Source: an uncultured bacterium (lineage in GTDB: Bacteria; Cyanobacteriota; Vampirovibrionia; Gastranaerophilales; Gastranaerophilaceae). Taken from it: a stretch of 7,459 nucleotides of DNA. Shown piece after piece: positions 1 through 6,655 of this stretch. The notes under the pieces were generated by a model, which saw only the letters and a program-made list of their open reading frames with translations, had not been told where the DNA came from and searched no databases. Position 1 is the first letter of the stretch. Each line of letters starts with the position of its first letter. The stretch is from contig CAMDZX010000094.1 of NCBI GenBank assembly GCA_945910925.1, positions 1 through 7,459 on the forward strand, in the 5' to 3' direction. The translations under genes and the position numbers were made by a program.

Positions 1-54
1 ACTCGCGACAGTCTGCTTGGAAGGCAGATACTCTACCAACTGAGCTACTTCCGC
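1..54 (-). tRNA. tRNA-Gly (anticodon TCC), 5' part only
   Basis: Read on the minus strand from 54, the sequence gives an acceptor strand GCGGAAG, a D-arm GCTC-AGTTGGTA-GAGT, and an anticodon arm TCTGC-CTTCCAA-GCAGA. The variable loop and the start of the T-arm (GCGAGT) follow. The anticodon is TCC, which decodes the glycine codon GGA. The 3' part of the T-arm and the acceptor 3' strand lie beyond the window edge, so the acceptor pairing cannot be checked. Other tRNAs could follow in the same transcript outside the window. Confidence 0.93.
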
Positions 55-325
55 AAATCTGACAACCTTTCAGAAATAAACGCTAAAATTTTTATTTAAT
101 TATCAACAAACGCCACTTTTGGCAACACAAGTAATCTTAGAATAAATATAATAATTTTTCAAGTACTTAAAAGAAAATGCAAAAAGGTATAAAAATAAAA
201 TATTACATAACGTTACATTTTTATTTATTTATTTTAAATTAGGATTCAGACAGAATTCTGGTAAAATAGCTAAAATTTTGTTTAATTTTAGTAATAAATA
301 TACAAAGTAAGTATACAATAATATG
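55..325. other. AT-rich spacer between tRNA-Gly and the 217-aa gene
   Basis: No coding region is credible here. Besides the tRNA promoter, it holds an AT-rich hairpin at 270-291 (CTAAAATT, six-base loop, AATTTTAG) and a 10-bp palindrome CAGAATTCTG at 251-260. The hairpin lies about 35 bases past the stop codon of the minus-strand gene and could help end its transcript. It has no G:C-rich stem and no clean U-run, so it is not called as a terminator. Confidence 0.6.
134..162 (-). promoter_or_regulatory. Probable sigma70 promoter for the tRNA transcript
   Basis: On the minus strand there is a -35 box TTGAAA (162-157), a 17-base spacer and a -10 box TAAGAT (139-134). Transcription would start near 127 and run about 70 bases before the tRNA 5' end at 54. 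That leader contains a short GCCA-CTTT-TGGC hairpin at 112-123. The spacing is ideal and no other gene lies between, so the tRNA is the natural target. There is no experimental support. Confidence 0.55.
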
Positions 326-979
326 TTATCTTTTTATATTTAGGAAATTTGAAACATACTTTAACCCCAAGCCGGGGACATACTTTCTTATCAAAGAATC
401 TACAGCACCAATTAGCAAATTTTTATCACTATTCTTCGTTTCGTAAAAAAGGTCATAAGTATCTAAAGAATACTGCATATATTTTTTCTCATAATTTTTA
501 GGAGTTTTATTAGTCCTGGCAATTAAGGAAAAATTTCCTTGGGAATCAAAAGCAATAACTTGAGAAATTTTTGTTTTTAATAAAAATAGAATATCCGGAG
601 GACTTATAGGAAATCCGTCAGGATGTCCATAAAAAATAACCGTATTATCAACATCAATATTCATTTTTGATAGATCATCTAACGCACATTTATCACTATC
701 GCCAAGATATTCAAAAAGAACTTTATTTTGTTTTATATCAGCAACAACAGCATATTCATGAGGTTGTTGCATATTTAGACCTGATGTACATTTTTGCCTT
801 ACGTACGATAACAACTCTCGGCGTGAAGAAAAATGTTCTTTTGCAGGCTCCACCCTACAGACGCATGTTCCACCCTTATTGATAGCCTGAGCATTTTTAA
901 TAATTGCCGAATTTGTTACACAACGTCCATTCATAATCGTATTAAAACCTATAAATTTATTTTTTGCTACCCAAACCAA
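326..979 (-). CDS. Uncharacterised protein with a divergent JAB/JAMM (MPN)-like domain
   Basis: I cannot name this 217-residue protein. Seen: a segment HEYAVVAD (74-81), a strand KVLFEYLGD (86-94), then F116-Y-G-H119-P-D-G-F-P-I-S126-P-P-D129-I, then a strand QVIAFDSQGNFSLIAR (140-155) and helical residues up to LGLKY (204-208). The order and spacing fit the JAB/JAMM-like domains of phage head-morphogenesis proteins and some toxins, which carry Glu, then HxHPxG..FSxxDI, then a strand ending in YSL. E75, H119, S126 and D129 match, but the first histidine of HxH is replaced by Tyr117, so metal binding or peptidase activity may be lost. There is no signal peptide or membrane segment. The start is uncertain: a stop codon lies directly upstream of TTG 979, no Shine-Dalgarno sequence is visible, and the next start is ATG 934 (202 aa). 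With the TTG start, it overlaps the upstream cysteine-cluster gene by 13 bases, which suggests coupled translation. The fold assignment is inference. Confidence 0.6.
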   Translation of the reverse strand: MVWVAKNKFIGFNTIMNGRCVTNSAIIKNAQAINKGGTCVCRVEPAKEHFSSRRELLSYVRQKCTSGLNMQQPHEYAVVADIKQNKVLFEYLGDSDKCALDDLSKMNIDVDNTVIFYGHPDGFPISPPDILFLLKTKISQVIAFDSQGNFSLIARTNKTPKNYEKKYMQYSLDTYDLFYETKNSDKNLLIGAVDSLIRKYVPGLGLKYVSNFLNIKR

Positions 980-1566
980 TCAACCATTGGTTTTATTTCT
1001 CCAAAATCAAGTTTTAATTCTTTAGTCAGAGAATTATTAATCATAAAATACAACCCTACATTATGCGCCAAAGGCTCTTGTTCTATTCCTGATTTAGAAT
1101 ATTTTTCATCAGAAATACAACCTTTCTCAAAATCATAAACATTTGAATAGTTCAAACCCTTATCCACACATGCCGGAACAAGTAGTTTTTGTTCCTTACT
1201 GAAAAAAGCAAGCCCGTGTGTCCTGCATATTATTCCTCTGTAATTATAAAGAGAGCATCTTTTGTTAATCAAAAAAGGACACTTGTACATAAACGGTTCA
1301 TCTCCCGAATAATGTTCACGCTCAGATTTTACTTCAAGAATGTTCTTTTCAATTTGCGCAACTGTCTCGGGTGCAAGGGTTCTCACTCCAATCATCAGAT
1401 ACGCAAATTCTATCTCTGAAAACGGATACTCACCCTTTTCACAACAATGTGAGCAGCCCTCTTTACAAAAAATATAAGGCGATTGTTCTTCAAAAAATGC
1501 CCCTAGTTGTTTTTGAATTGCCGTTAAATAATATTCGTATTTTAAAATATCTTCTTCCGTTACCAT
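967..1566 (-). CDS. YkgJ-family cysteine-cluster protein (putative Zn/Fe-binding)
   Basis: A 199-residue soluble protein with the signature of the YkgJ/CxxCxxCC family, annotated as putative zinc- or iron-chelating. The first cluster is C34-KEG-C38-SH-C41-C42. The second part is C96-PFL, C104-SLY and R110-GIIC114-R, followed by C133 and C150. The spacing C-x3-C-x2-C-C, the CPFL...C.LY segment and the RxxxCR segment are typical of the family, and all expected cysteines are present. Enzymatic activity is not established for most members; a metal-site or metal-transfer role is inference. There is no signal peptide or membrane helix, so it is probably cytoplasmic. ATG 1566 has no Shine-Dalgarno sequence; the leader is almost only A and T. 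Its 3' end overlaps the next minus-strand gene by 13 bases, so the two are probably one transcript. It is divergent from rfbC across 108 bp. Confidence 0.85.
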   Translation of the reverse strand: MVTEEDILKYEYYLTAIQKQLGAFFEEQSPYIFCKEGCSHCCEKGEYPFSEIEFAYLMIGVRTLAPETVAQIEKNILEVKSEREHYSGDEPFMYKCPFLINKRCSLYNYRGIICRTHGLAFFSKEQKLLVPACVDKGLNYSNVYDFEKGCISDEKYSKSGIEQEPLAHNVGLYFMINNSLTKELKLDFGEIKPMVDWFG

Positions 1567-1601
1567 ATTTTTATTTTATCATTTTATCAACAGTGATGAT
1601 A

Positions 1602-1607
1602 ATTATA
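1602..1607 (-). promoter_or_regulatory. Possible -10 box for the cysteine-cluster / JAMM-like gene pair
   Basis: A perfect TATAAT is read on the minus strand at 1607-1602, 35 bases before the ATG at 1566. No good -35 box stands at 16-18 bases (ATTATG at best), so the call rests on the -10 alone in AT-rich DNA. Nearer the gene, a tandem pair of ATTTTATC units (1573-1588) gives two weaker TAAAAT boxes on the minus strand. Confidence 0.35.
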
Positions 1608-1646
1608 AAGAATTGTTAATTATACATAATTTTCCGACTAATTTAA

Positions 1647-1655
1647 TGATATAAT
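1647..1655 (+). promoter_or_regulatory. Extended -10 promoter of the rfbC operon
   Basis: TGATATAAT at 1647-1655 is a full extended -10 element (TGn followed by TATAAT). No convincing -35 box is present, which extended -10 promoters tolerate. Transcription would start near 1662, leaving a very short leader that carries the GGAGG ribosome site at 1666-1670 just before ATG 1675. It lies back to back with the possible minus-strand promoter at 1602-1607. Confidence 0.55.
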
Positions 1656-1674
1656 TATCAACAATGGAGGAGCT

Positions 1675-2223
1675 ATGGGGTTTGAATTTGAAAGACAAAA
1701 TATAGAAGATGTCATACTGGTAAAACCAAAAGTGTTCGGTGATAATCGCGGTTTTTTTATGGAAACCTACAAAAAATCCGAGTTCTACGAAAACGGGATA
1801 ACCGTTGAATTCAATCAGGACAACCATTCAAAATCAACTGCACATGTTCTGAGAGGTCTGCATTTCCAAAAGTCACCACATGGGCAGGCAAAACTTGTCA
1901 GATGTGGCAGAGGCAGAATTTATGATGTTGCAGTAGACATTAGACCCGATTCAAAAACTTTCGGACAATATGTTAAAGTAGAACTATCTGAAGAAAATAA
2001 GTATATGTTATTCATACCTGAAGGGTTTGCGCACGGCTTTGTTGTTCTCTCGGAAGAAGCTGAACTGTTATACAAAGCTTCAGGCGAATACGCACCTCAA
2101 GCAGATTGTGGGGTTTTATGGAATGACCCTGACATAAATATTGACTGGGGAATAGATTTTGAACCTATATTAAGTGAAAAAGATACAAAACAAAAAACTT
2201 TGAAAGAGCTGTTCAATGAATAA
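1675..2223 (+). CDS. rfbC: dTDP-4-dehydrorhamnose 3,5-epimerase
   Basis: RfbC/RmlC converts dTDP-4-keto-6-deoxy-D-glucose to dTDP-4-keto-6-deoxy-L-mannose, the third step of dTDP-L-rhamnose synthesis in the cytoplasm. The 182-residue length is normal. Family marks are the N-terminal block KVFGDNRGFFMETY (19-32), NQDNHSKS (48-54), the catalytic-base motif LRGLHFQ with H63, the binding block VRCGRGRIYDVAVDIR (75-90), IPEGFAHGF (114-122), and LLYKASGEYAP with Y133 as the likely catalytic tyrosine. All key residues are present, so it should be active. The start is fixed by GGAGG four bases upstream and by the adjacent promoter. It is the first gene of the operon, and its stop codon overlaps the glycosyltransferase start by 8 bases. 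A broader 3,5-epimerase serving another 6-deoxy-L-sugar is possible, but rfbA and rfbB in the same operon favour the rhamnose route. Confidence 0.95.
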   Translation: MGFEFERQNIEDVILVKPKVFGDNRGFFMETYKKSEFYENGITVEFNQDNHSKSTAHVLRGLHFQKSPHGQAKLVRCGRGRIYDVAVDIRPDSKTFGQYVKVELSEENKYMLFIPEGFAHGFVVLSEEAELLYKASGEYAPQADCGVLWNDPDINIDWGIDFEPILSEKDTKQKTLKELFNE

Positions 2224-2998
2224 ACAACTGTCCGTTATAATACCTACTTTACAAAAAAGACCTGAGTTTCTGATACAACTGACAGAATCTCTCGTCAAAG
2301 ATGATGCGGTCGGTGAAATCATTATAATAGATAATTCCACAAAAGGATTTGAATTTAACAATGAAAAAGTTCGTGTAATCGTTCCGAAAGAAAATCTATT
2401 TGTAAATCCGAGTTGGAATTTGGGTGCAAGAGAAGCGAAATTTGAGTATTTAGGGATTCTCAACGACGATATATGTATCCCTGAAGGCTTCTGCTCAAAG
2501 ATACTTGAAACCATAACAGACGATACGGGCGTAATCGGAACAGACGGGTATTCTATGATAAATAAGTCCTACGAACCCGAATCAATTACGGACAATTCTT
2601 TTAGCTTGGAAGAAACACCGTTTCTTACATACAACTTCGGAGTAATGATGTTTATGCACAAAAGTTGTTACTGTGAAATTCCTGAAGATTTAAAAATATT
2701 CTATGGTGATGATTATTTGTTCAAAATGAACAAAAAACGTAAAAAACATAATTATGTGATAGAAAACTTAAAAATGTATCATTACGGTTCTTTGTCGTCA
2801 AAATCTTTTTCGGATTTAATAAAGAAAGAAAACAGTTTGTTTAAGAAACATACCCTTTCAATATGGGACAGGTTATTTTCCATTGAGCGTACCAGAACAA
2901 AGCTGGTAATAAGATTGTTTTGGGCATCTTTTGGAATAACCAAAGAAGATATAAGAGCTACGAATGCAAGATTTAATTTGTCAGGAGGTAATAAATGA
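2216..2998 (+). CDS. Family 2 (GT-A) glycosyltransferase
   Basis: A 260-residue protein with a GT-A nucleotide-sugar fold. Seen: the opening strand LSVIIPTLQKRPE (5-17), the strand EIIIIDN with D39, the NPSWNLGAREA block (64-74), and the strand FEYLGILNDDI in which N83-D84-D85 stands at the usual DxD metal site. Later come NFGVMMF (140-146), YGDDYLF with D165-D166 as possible catalytic acids, and MYHYGSLSSK (187-196). There are no obvious transmembrane helices; the basic, Trp-containing C-terminal part (214-240) could associate with the membrane. It probably transfers a sugar to a growing cell-surface glycan. Rhamnose is an attractive donor because of the neighbours, but this is inference. 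Its start overlaps the rfbC stop by 8 bases and its stop overlaps the rfbB start as ATGA, so it is tightly built into the operon. Donor, acceptor and linkage cannot be read from sequence. Confidence 0.87.
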   Translation: MNKQLSVIIPTLQKRPEFLIQLTESLVKDDAVGEIIIIDNSTKGFEFNNEKVRVIVPKENLFVNPSWNLGAREAKFEYLGILNDDICIPEGFCSKILETITDDTGVIGTDGYSMINKSYEPESITDNSFSLEETPFLTYNFGVMMFMHKSCYCEIPEDLKIFYGDDYLFKMNKKRKKHNYVIENLKMYHYGSLSSKSFSDLIKKENSLFKKHTLSIWDRLFSIERTRTKLVIRLFWASFGITKEDIRATNARFNLSGGNK

Positions 2999-3981
2999 GA
3001 GTATTAGTAACCGGCGGTGCAGGATTTATTGGAAGTTGTTTTGTAAGACACATGCTAAACAAGCACAGCGATTACAAAATAATAAACCTTGATGCGCTTA
3101 CGTATGCAGGGAATATTGAAAACCTGAAGGATGTTGAATCAAATCCTAATTACACATTTGTACACGGAAATATCTGTGACAGAAATCTCGTCAGAGAATT
3201 GGTTTCGGAATGTGATTGTGTCATTAATTTTGCAGCCGAATCTCATGTCGATAACTCCATTAAACATCCTGAAATATTTGTGGAAACAAATGTTCAGGGT
3301 ACACTAAACCTCTTGCAAGCCTCAAAAGAATTGGGTGTAGAAAGATACTTGCAGGTATCTACCGATGAAGTGTACGGGACTCTCGGTAAAACAGGGTATT
3401 TTTACGAAACGACTCCGCTTGCTCCAAACAGCCCTTATTCCGCATCAAAAGCAAGTGCGGATATGTTGGTGAGAGCATACAACGAAACCTACAAACTTCC
3501 GACATTGAATACAAGATGCTCAAACAACTACGGACCTTATCAATATCCTGAAAAATTGATTCCGTTCTTTATTTCACAATTGTTAAAAGGTGAAAAAGTT
3601 CCTGTATACGGTGACGGATTAAACGTCAGAGATTGGTTATACGTATATGACCACTGTGAAGCTATTGATGTTGTTCTTCATAAAGGAAAAGTCGGTGGTA
3701 TCTATAACATAGGCGGTCACAACGAAAAAACAAATATGGAAATAACTCATTTGATACTTGAGGCAATGGGTAAAGACGAATCTTCAATAAAATACGTAGA
3801 GGACAGGCTGGGACACGACAGAAGATACGCAATATCTAATGACAAAATTACTGCCGAATTAGGCTGGAAACCGTCATTAACGTTTGAAGAAGGTATAAAA
3901 CTTACTATTGATTGGTACTTGAACAATCAAGACTGGATAAAAAGTATCGAAGAAAAGAAATTATGTAATGTAGCTAACTAG
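2995..3981 (+). CDS. rfbB: dTDP-glucose 4,6-dehydratase
   Basis: RfbB/RmlB is an NAD-dependent extended short-chain dehydrogenase/reductase. It turns dTDP-D-glucose into dTDP-4-keto-6-deoxy-D-glucose, the second step of dTDP-rhamnose synthesis. The 328 residues are close to the usual length. The N-terminal Rossmann motif is TGGAGFIGS (G7, G10, G13). D33 in NLDALTYAGN would bind the NAD ribose. The active site reads VSTDEVYG with T123, D124 and E125, and the YxxxK pair is Y148 and K152. Substrate-site blocks include NNYGPYQYPEKLIP (177-190), VYGDGLNVRDWLYV (204-217) and RLGHDRRYAI (271-280). All catalytic residues are intact. AGGAGGT at 2983-2989 sets the ATG at 2995, which overlaps the glycosyltransferase stop by four bases. 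A 35-base gap with its own ribosome site separates it from rfbA. Confidence 0.97.
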   Translation: MRVLVTGGAGFIGSCFVRHMLNKHSDYKIINLDALTYAGNIENLKDVESNPNYTFVHGNICDRNLVRELVSECDCVINFAAESHVDNSIKHPEIFVETNVQGTLNLLQASKELGVERYLQVSTDEVYGTLGKTGYFYETTPLAPNSPYSASKASADMLVRAYNETYKLPTLNTRCSNNYGPYQYPEKLIPFFISQLLKGEKVPVYGDGLNVRDWLYVYDHCEAIDVVLHKGKVGGIYNIGGHNEKTNMEITHLILEAMGKDESSIKYVEDRLGHDRRYAISNDKITAELGWKPSLTFEEGIKLTIDWYLNNQDWIKSIEEKKLCNVAN

Positions 3982-4016
3982 TTGAGAGTATTTAGTTTAT
4001 CGGAGGTAAATTTACT

Positions 4017-4889
4017 ATGAAAGGAATAATTCTGGCAGGTGGTGCAGGGACAAGATTATACCCGAGTACAATGGTTGTTTCTAAACAATTGTTACCGGTT
4101 TATGACAAACCTATGATTTACCATCCGATATCAGTCTTGATGCTTGCAGGGATAAGAGAAATCCTGATAATATCAACTCCGCAAGATTTACCGAATTTCA
4201 AAAAACTTCTGGGTGATGGTACTCAATTCGGAGTAAAATTTGAATACAAAGAGCAACCTTCACCTGACGGACTCGCTCAAGCGTTCATTCTTGGTGAAGA
4301 ATTCATTGGTAACGAGGCTGCCGCATTGGTTCTTGGGGATAATATATTCTACGGACAAGGTTTTTCCGGCATGTTGCAACAAAATATACGAGCAATTGAA
4401 CAAAACGGTGGTGCTGCCGTATTCGGATATAAGGTTAAAGACCCGCAAAGATTCGGAATTGTAGAATTTGACGATAACAACAAAGCAATATCCATTGAAG
4501 AGAAACCCGAAAATCCTAAATCTGACTATGCGGTAACGGGATTGTATTTCTATGATAACAATGTCGTTAAGTATGCAAAATCCTTGAAGCCTTCAAAACG
4601 TGGAGAACTTGAGATAACCGATTTAAACAGAATTTATCTTGAAAACAACAATCTGACAGTGAACAAGTTAGGACGCGGGTTTGCATGGCTTGATACGGGA
4701 ACTCATCGTTCTCTGTTACAAGCAGGACAATACATCCAAACCATTGAAGAAAATCAAGGGATTAAAATCGCTTGTCTTGAAGAAATAGCATTCCGTATGG
4801 GATTTTTAACAAAAGAACAGATTGCAAAGAATATCGAAAATTATAAGGGCAATGAATATTTTAACTATGTCAGAAAAATTATCGCTTAA
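4017..4889 (+). CDS. rfbA: Glucose-1-phosphate thymidylyltransferase
   Basis: RfbA/RmlA joins dTTP and glucose-1-phosphate to give dTDP-glucose and pyrophosphate, the first and usually feedback-controlled step of the pathway. The 290 residues match the family length. Seen: the nucleotide-binding loop LAGGAGTRLYP (6-16) with R13, SKQLLPVYDKPMIYHP (22-37) with K23, the EQPSPDGLAQAF block (79-90), LGDNIFYG (106-113) with metal-binding D108, IEEKPENPKS (160-169), YAVTGLYFYD (171-180), and WLDTGTH (224-230) with D226 as second metal ligand. All are intact. The start has GGAGGT at 4002-4007, nine bases upstream. It is the last gene of the operon: a 55-bp gap follows, then the convergent SulP transporter gene. 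rfbD, which would complete dTDP-L-rhamnose, is not downstream. Confidence 0.97.
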   Translation: MKGIILAGGAGTRLYPSTMVVSKQLLPVYDKPMIYHPISVLMLAGIREILIISTPQDLPNFKKLLGDGTQFGVKFEYKEQPSPDGLAQAFILGEEFIGNEAAALVLGDNIFYGQGFSGMLQQNIRAIEQNGGAAVFGYKVKDPQRFGIVEFDDNNKAISIEEKPENPKSDYAVTGLYFYDNNVVKYAKSLKPSKRGELEITDLNRIYLENNNLTVNKLGRGFAWLDTGTHRSLLQAGQYIQTIEENQGIKIACLEEIAFRMGFLTKEQIAKNIENYKGNEYFNYVRKIIA

Positions 4890-4947
4890 TAGGGGTAAAG
4901 GGTAAATTGGTAATTAAATTACTACGTCATCGCATTTTTTATCCCTA
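4890..4947. terminator. Weak possible terminator region between convergent genes
   Basis: The gap must end transcripts from both sides. TAGGGGTAAA (4890-4899) can pair with TTTATCCCTA (4938-4947) as a 10-bp stem with one G-U pair across a 38-base loop. Inside lies a near-palindrome GTAATT-A-AATTAC (4910-4922) and a run of six T at 4935-4940 on the plus strand. Neither is a textbook intrinsic terminator, and the outer stem reaches the SulP stop codon. Confidence 0.3.
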
Positions 4948-6549
4948 AGTATACTTAAGTTTTGTTTTTGCATATTGAACCGCATTCTTTTCTTCATAAA
5001 AAACATGCTCGTGTCCGATTTGCTCAATAATAGAGAGGGAATCTAATTGTTTTATAACCTCTGCATTTGAAACAAAAAGCGGGATAATGTGTTGTGATTT
5101 TAGCCTTACAATAATATCTTCAAGTGCAAAAATCGCAGAAATATCCAATAAATCGCTGCCGTCATAATTTATAATAAGGTATTTTGTACCTAAAATATCA
5201 TCAAAATGAGAAATTAATTGAGTTGCAGAGCCAAAGAAAAATTGTCCTTCAATGTGAACAACCCTGATTTTATGTTTGTAGTCTTTCTCCAACTCACGTT
5301 CCATATTCATTATGTCAATATCATAAACCTTCTTGTGGATAAGTTTGACCTTATCCGCAACACGTTTTGCGTAAAGAACTGCCGCCAAAGTTATTCCCGC
5401 ACCTACCGCAAATATCAAATTGTAAAAAACTGTCAAAAAGAACACAAGCAACAATACGTATAAATCATCTTTAGGCGCATATTTTATAACCTTAATCAGC
5501 TTCATATCAATAATATCCGCCCCTATTTTTATCAAAATCCCCGCAAGAACCGCAAGAGGAATTTGTGCAACAAATCCCGAAAATTTGAATAATAACATGA
5601 TGAGTATTAAAGGATTTATTATTGTAGCCAGTCTTGTAACCGCACCCGAATTTAAAGCTGCGACCGTCCTCATTGTAGCGGCAGAACCTCCGAGAGACCC
5701 TGTTAACCCACAGAAAAAGTTCCCAATTCCCTGTGCAAATAAAATCCGCTTAGGAGATGTTTTTGTTTTCATAACAGAATCCGAAACCAAACCCGTTAAT
5801 AAAGATTCTGCAGAAAATACAACTGCAAGAGTTAGGGCATACGGTATAAAATATACAATTTTTCTTAAATCAAAATAAGGCAGTACCATCTTGGGAAACG
5901 CAACACTTACCTGTGATATACGTTCGATATTCAACCCTAATTTTATTGACAAAAACGTGCAAAATATAAGTGCAAGTATCTGTGACGGAATAATGCGACT
6001 TACTGCTTTTGGTAACCCGAATACTATCAACAGAGTTAATCCGCCAATCAAGAGAGCATCCGAATTGACAGTCAAAACAGAATTATACAATCCCATAATC
6101 GTTTCAAAAGTAGATGATAATGTTTTATGCCCCATTAGCGGATTTAATTGAAGAATAATAATTATTATTCCAACACCGTTCATAAACCCTGAGATTACAG
6201 GATATGGCACATATTTAACCATTGAAGGCAAGCTTGTCAGGCATGAAGATGCCTGTAAAATCCCAGCCATTATTATAATCGTAACGGCAGCTCTTATATC
6301 AAATCCAAGTGCAGTCATCATTGCTGCAATAACAATTGCAACCGGTCCCGTTGCACCTGATATAAGAGGAGTTTTTCCGCCCAATAGTCCTGCAATAAAA
6401 CAAAGAATAATAGCACCCCACAAACCTGCACTTGCGCCAAATCCTGTTGCCACCCCAAATGCCAAAGCCTGAGGAAGTGTAATTATGGCAGAATTCAACC
6501 CGCCAAAGAGGTCGCCGGTAATCATATTTATTCTTGTTTTTAATTGCAT
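4945..6549 (-). CDS. SulP/SLC26-family anion transporter with STAS domain
   Basis: A 534-residue inner-membrane transporter of normal family length. The membrane part (about 10-400) carries the family marks: LPQALAFGVATGFGASAGLWGAI (25-47), PLISGATGPVAIV (61-73), VISGFMNGVGIII (118-130), E248 in FSAESLLTGLVSD, where the family has a conserved acid implicated in coupling, and GIGNFFCGLTGSLGGSAATMRT (274-295). The C-terminal STAS domain (about 427-525) follows RVVHIEGQFFFGSA and includes LIINYDGSDLLDIS with S471. Substrate is not readable: members move sulfate, bicarbonate, dicarboxylates and other anions, so the gene should not be called a sulfate transporter on this evidence. No sulfate or carbon-concentrating genes are nearby. 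ATG 6549 has no Shine-Dalgarno sequence; ATG 6525 (residue 9) also lacks one. It appears to be a single-gene unit: a terminator upstream cuts it off from the 90-aa gene, and the convergent rfb operon lies downstream. Confidence 0.93.
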   Translation of the reverse strand: MQLKTRINMITGDLFGGLNSAIITLPQALAFGVATGFGASAGLWGAIILCFIAGLLGGKTPLISGATGPVAIVIAAMMTALGFDIRAAVTIIIMAGILQASSCLTSLPSMVKYVPYPVISGFMNGVGIIIIILQLNPLMGHKTLSSTFETIMGLYNSVLTVNSDALLIGGLTLLIVFGLPKAVSRIIPSQILALIFCTFLSIKLGLNIERISQVSVAFPKMVLPYFDLRKIVYFIPYALTLAVVFSAESLLTGLVSDSVMKTKTSPKRILFAQGIGNFFCGLTGSLGGSAATMRTVAALNSGAVTRLATIINPLILIMLLFKFSGFVAQIPLAVLAGILIKIGADIIDMKLIKVIKYAPKDDLYVLLLVFFLTVFYNLIFAVGAGITLAAVLYAKRVADKVKLIHKKVYDIDIMNMERELEKDYKHKIRVVHIEGQFFFGSATQLISHFDDILGTKYLIINYDGSDLLDISAIFALEDIIVRLKSQHIIPLFVSNAEVIKQLDSLSIIEQIGHEHVFYEEKNAVQYAKTKLKYT

Positions 6550-6579
6550 AGGAACAATGATAACATAAAGAAAAATAAT

Positions 6580-6610
6580 AAAAAAAAAGTTACTTTAGAA
6601 AAAGTAACTT
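6580..6610 (-). terminator. Rho-independent terminator after the 90-aa gene
   Basis: Read on the minus strand, AAGTTACTTT (6610-6601), loop TTCT and AAAGTAACTT (6596-6587) form a perfect 10-bp stem. It runs into nine consecutive T (6588-6580). It lies 46 bases past the stop codon of the 90-aa gene and 31 bases before the SulP start, so it separates the two transcription units. It has the best intrinsic-terminator form in the window, although the stem is low in G:C. Confidence 0.85.
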
Positions 6611-6655
6611 GGTGTTTTATGTGTTCTGTTAATTTATATATTTATCTATTATGTG

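Noticed and set aside
112..123. GCCA-CTTT-TGGC hairpin in the tRNA leader, considered as a tRNA fragment or small RNA
   Set aside because: There are only four stem pairs, with no surrounding cloverleaf and no U-run.
270..291. Perfect 8-bp AT hairpin as a terminator of the 217-aa gene
   Set aside because: The stem has two G:C pairs at most, and no uninterrupted U-run follows on the minus strand. It is plausible as an accident of AT-rich DNA.
833..1138. Plus-strand open frame of 101 codons
   Set aside because: It lies antisense to the JAMM-like and cysteine-cluster genes, has no ribosome site, and its composition is that of a shadow frame.
1573..1588. Tandem ATTTTATC units, considered as a slippage or phase-variation repeat
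   Set aside because: There are only two copies of 8 bases in AT-rich DNA, too short for a known phase-variation tract.
1603..1827. Minus-strand open frame of 74 codons across the rfbC start
   Set aside because: It covers the promoter and the conserved N-terminal coding region of rfbC on the other strand, with no family features of its own.
2170..2514. Minus-strand open frame of 114 codons
   Set aside because: It is antisense to the glycosyltransferase and the end of rfbC, both of which are clearly coding.
5585..6151. Two plus-strand open frames (97 and 86 codons)
   Set aside because: They are antisense to the membrane domain of the SulP transporter, whose motifs leave no doubt about the coding strand.
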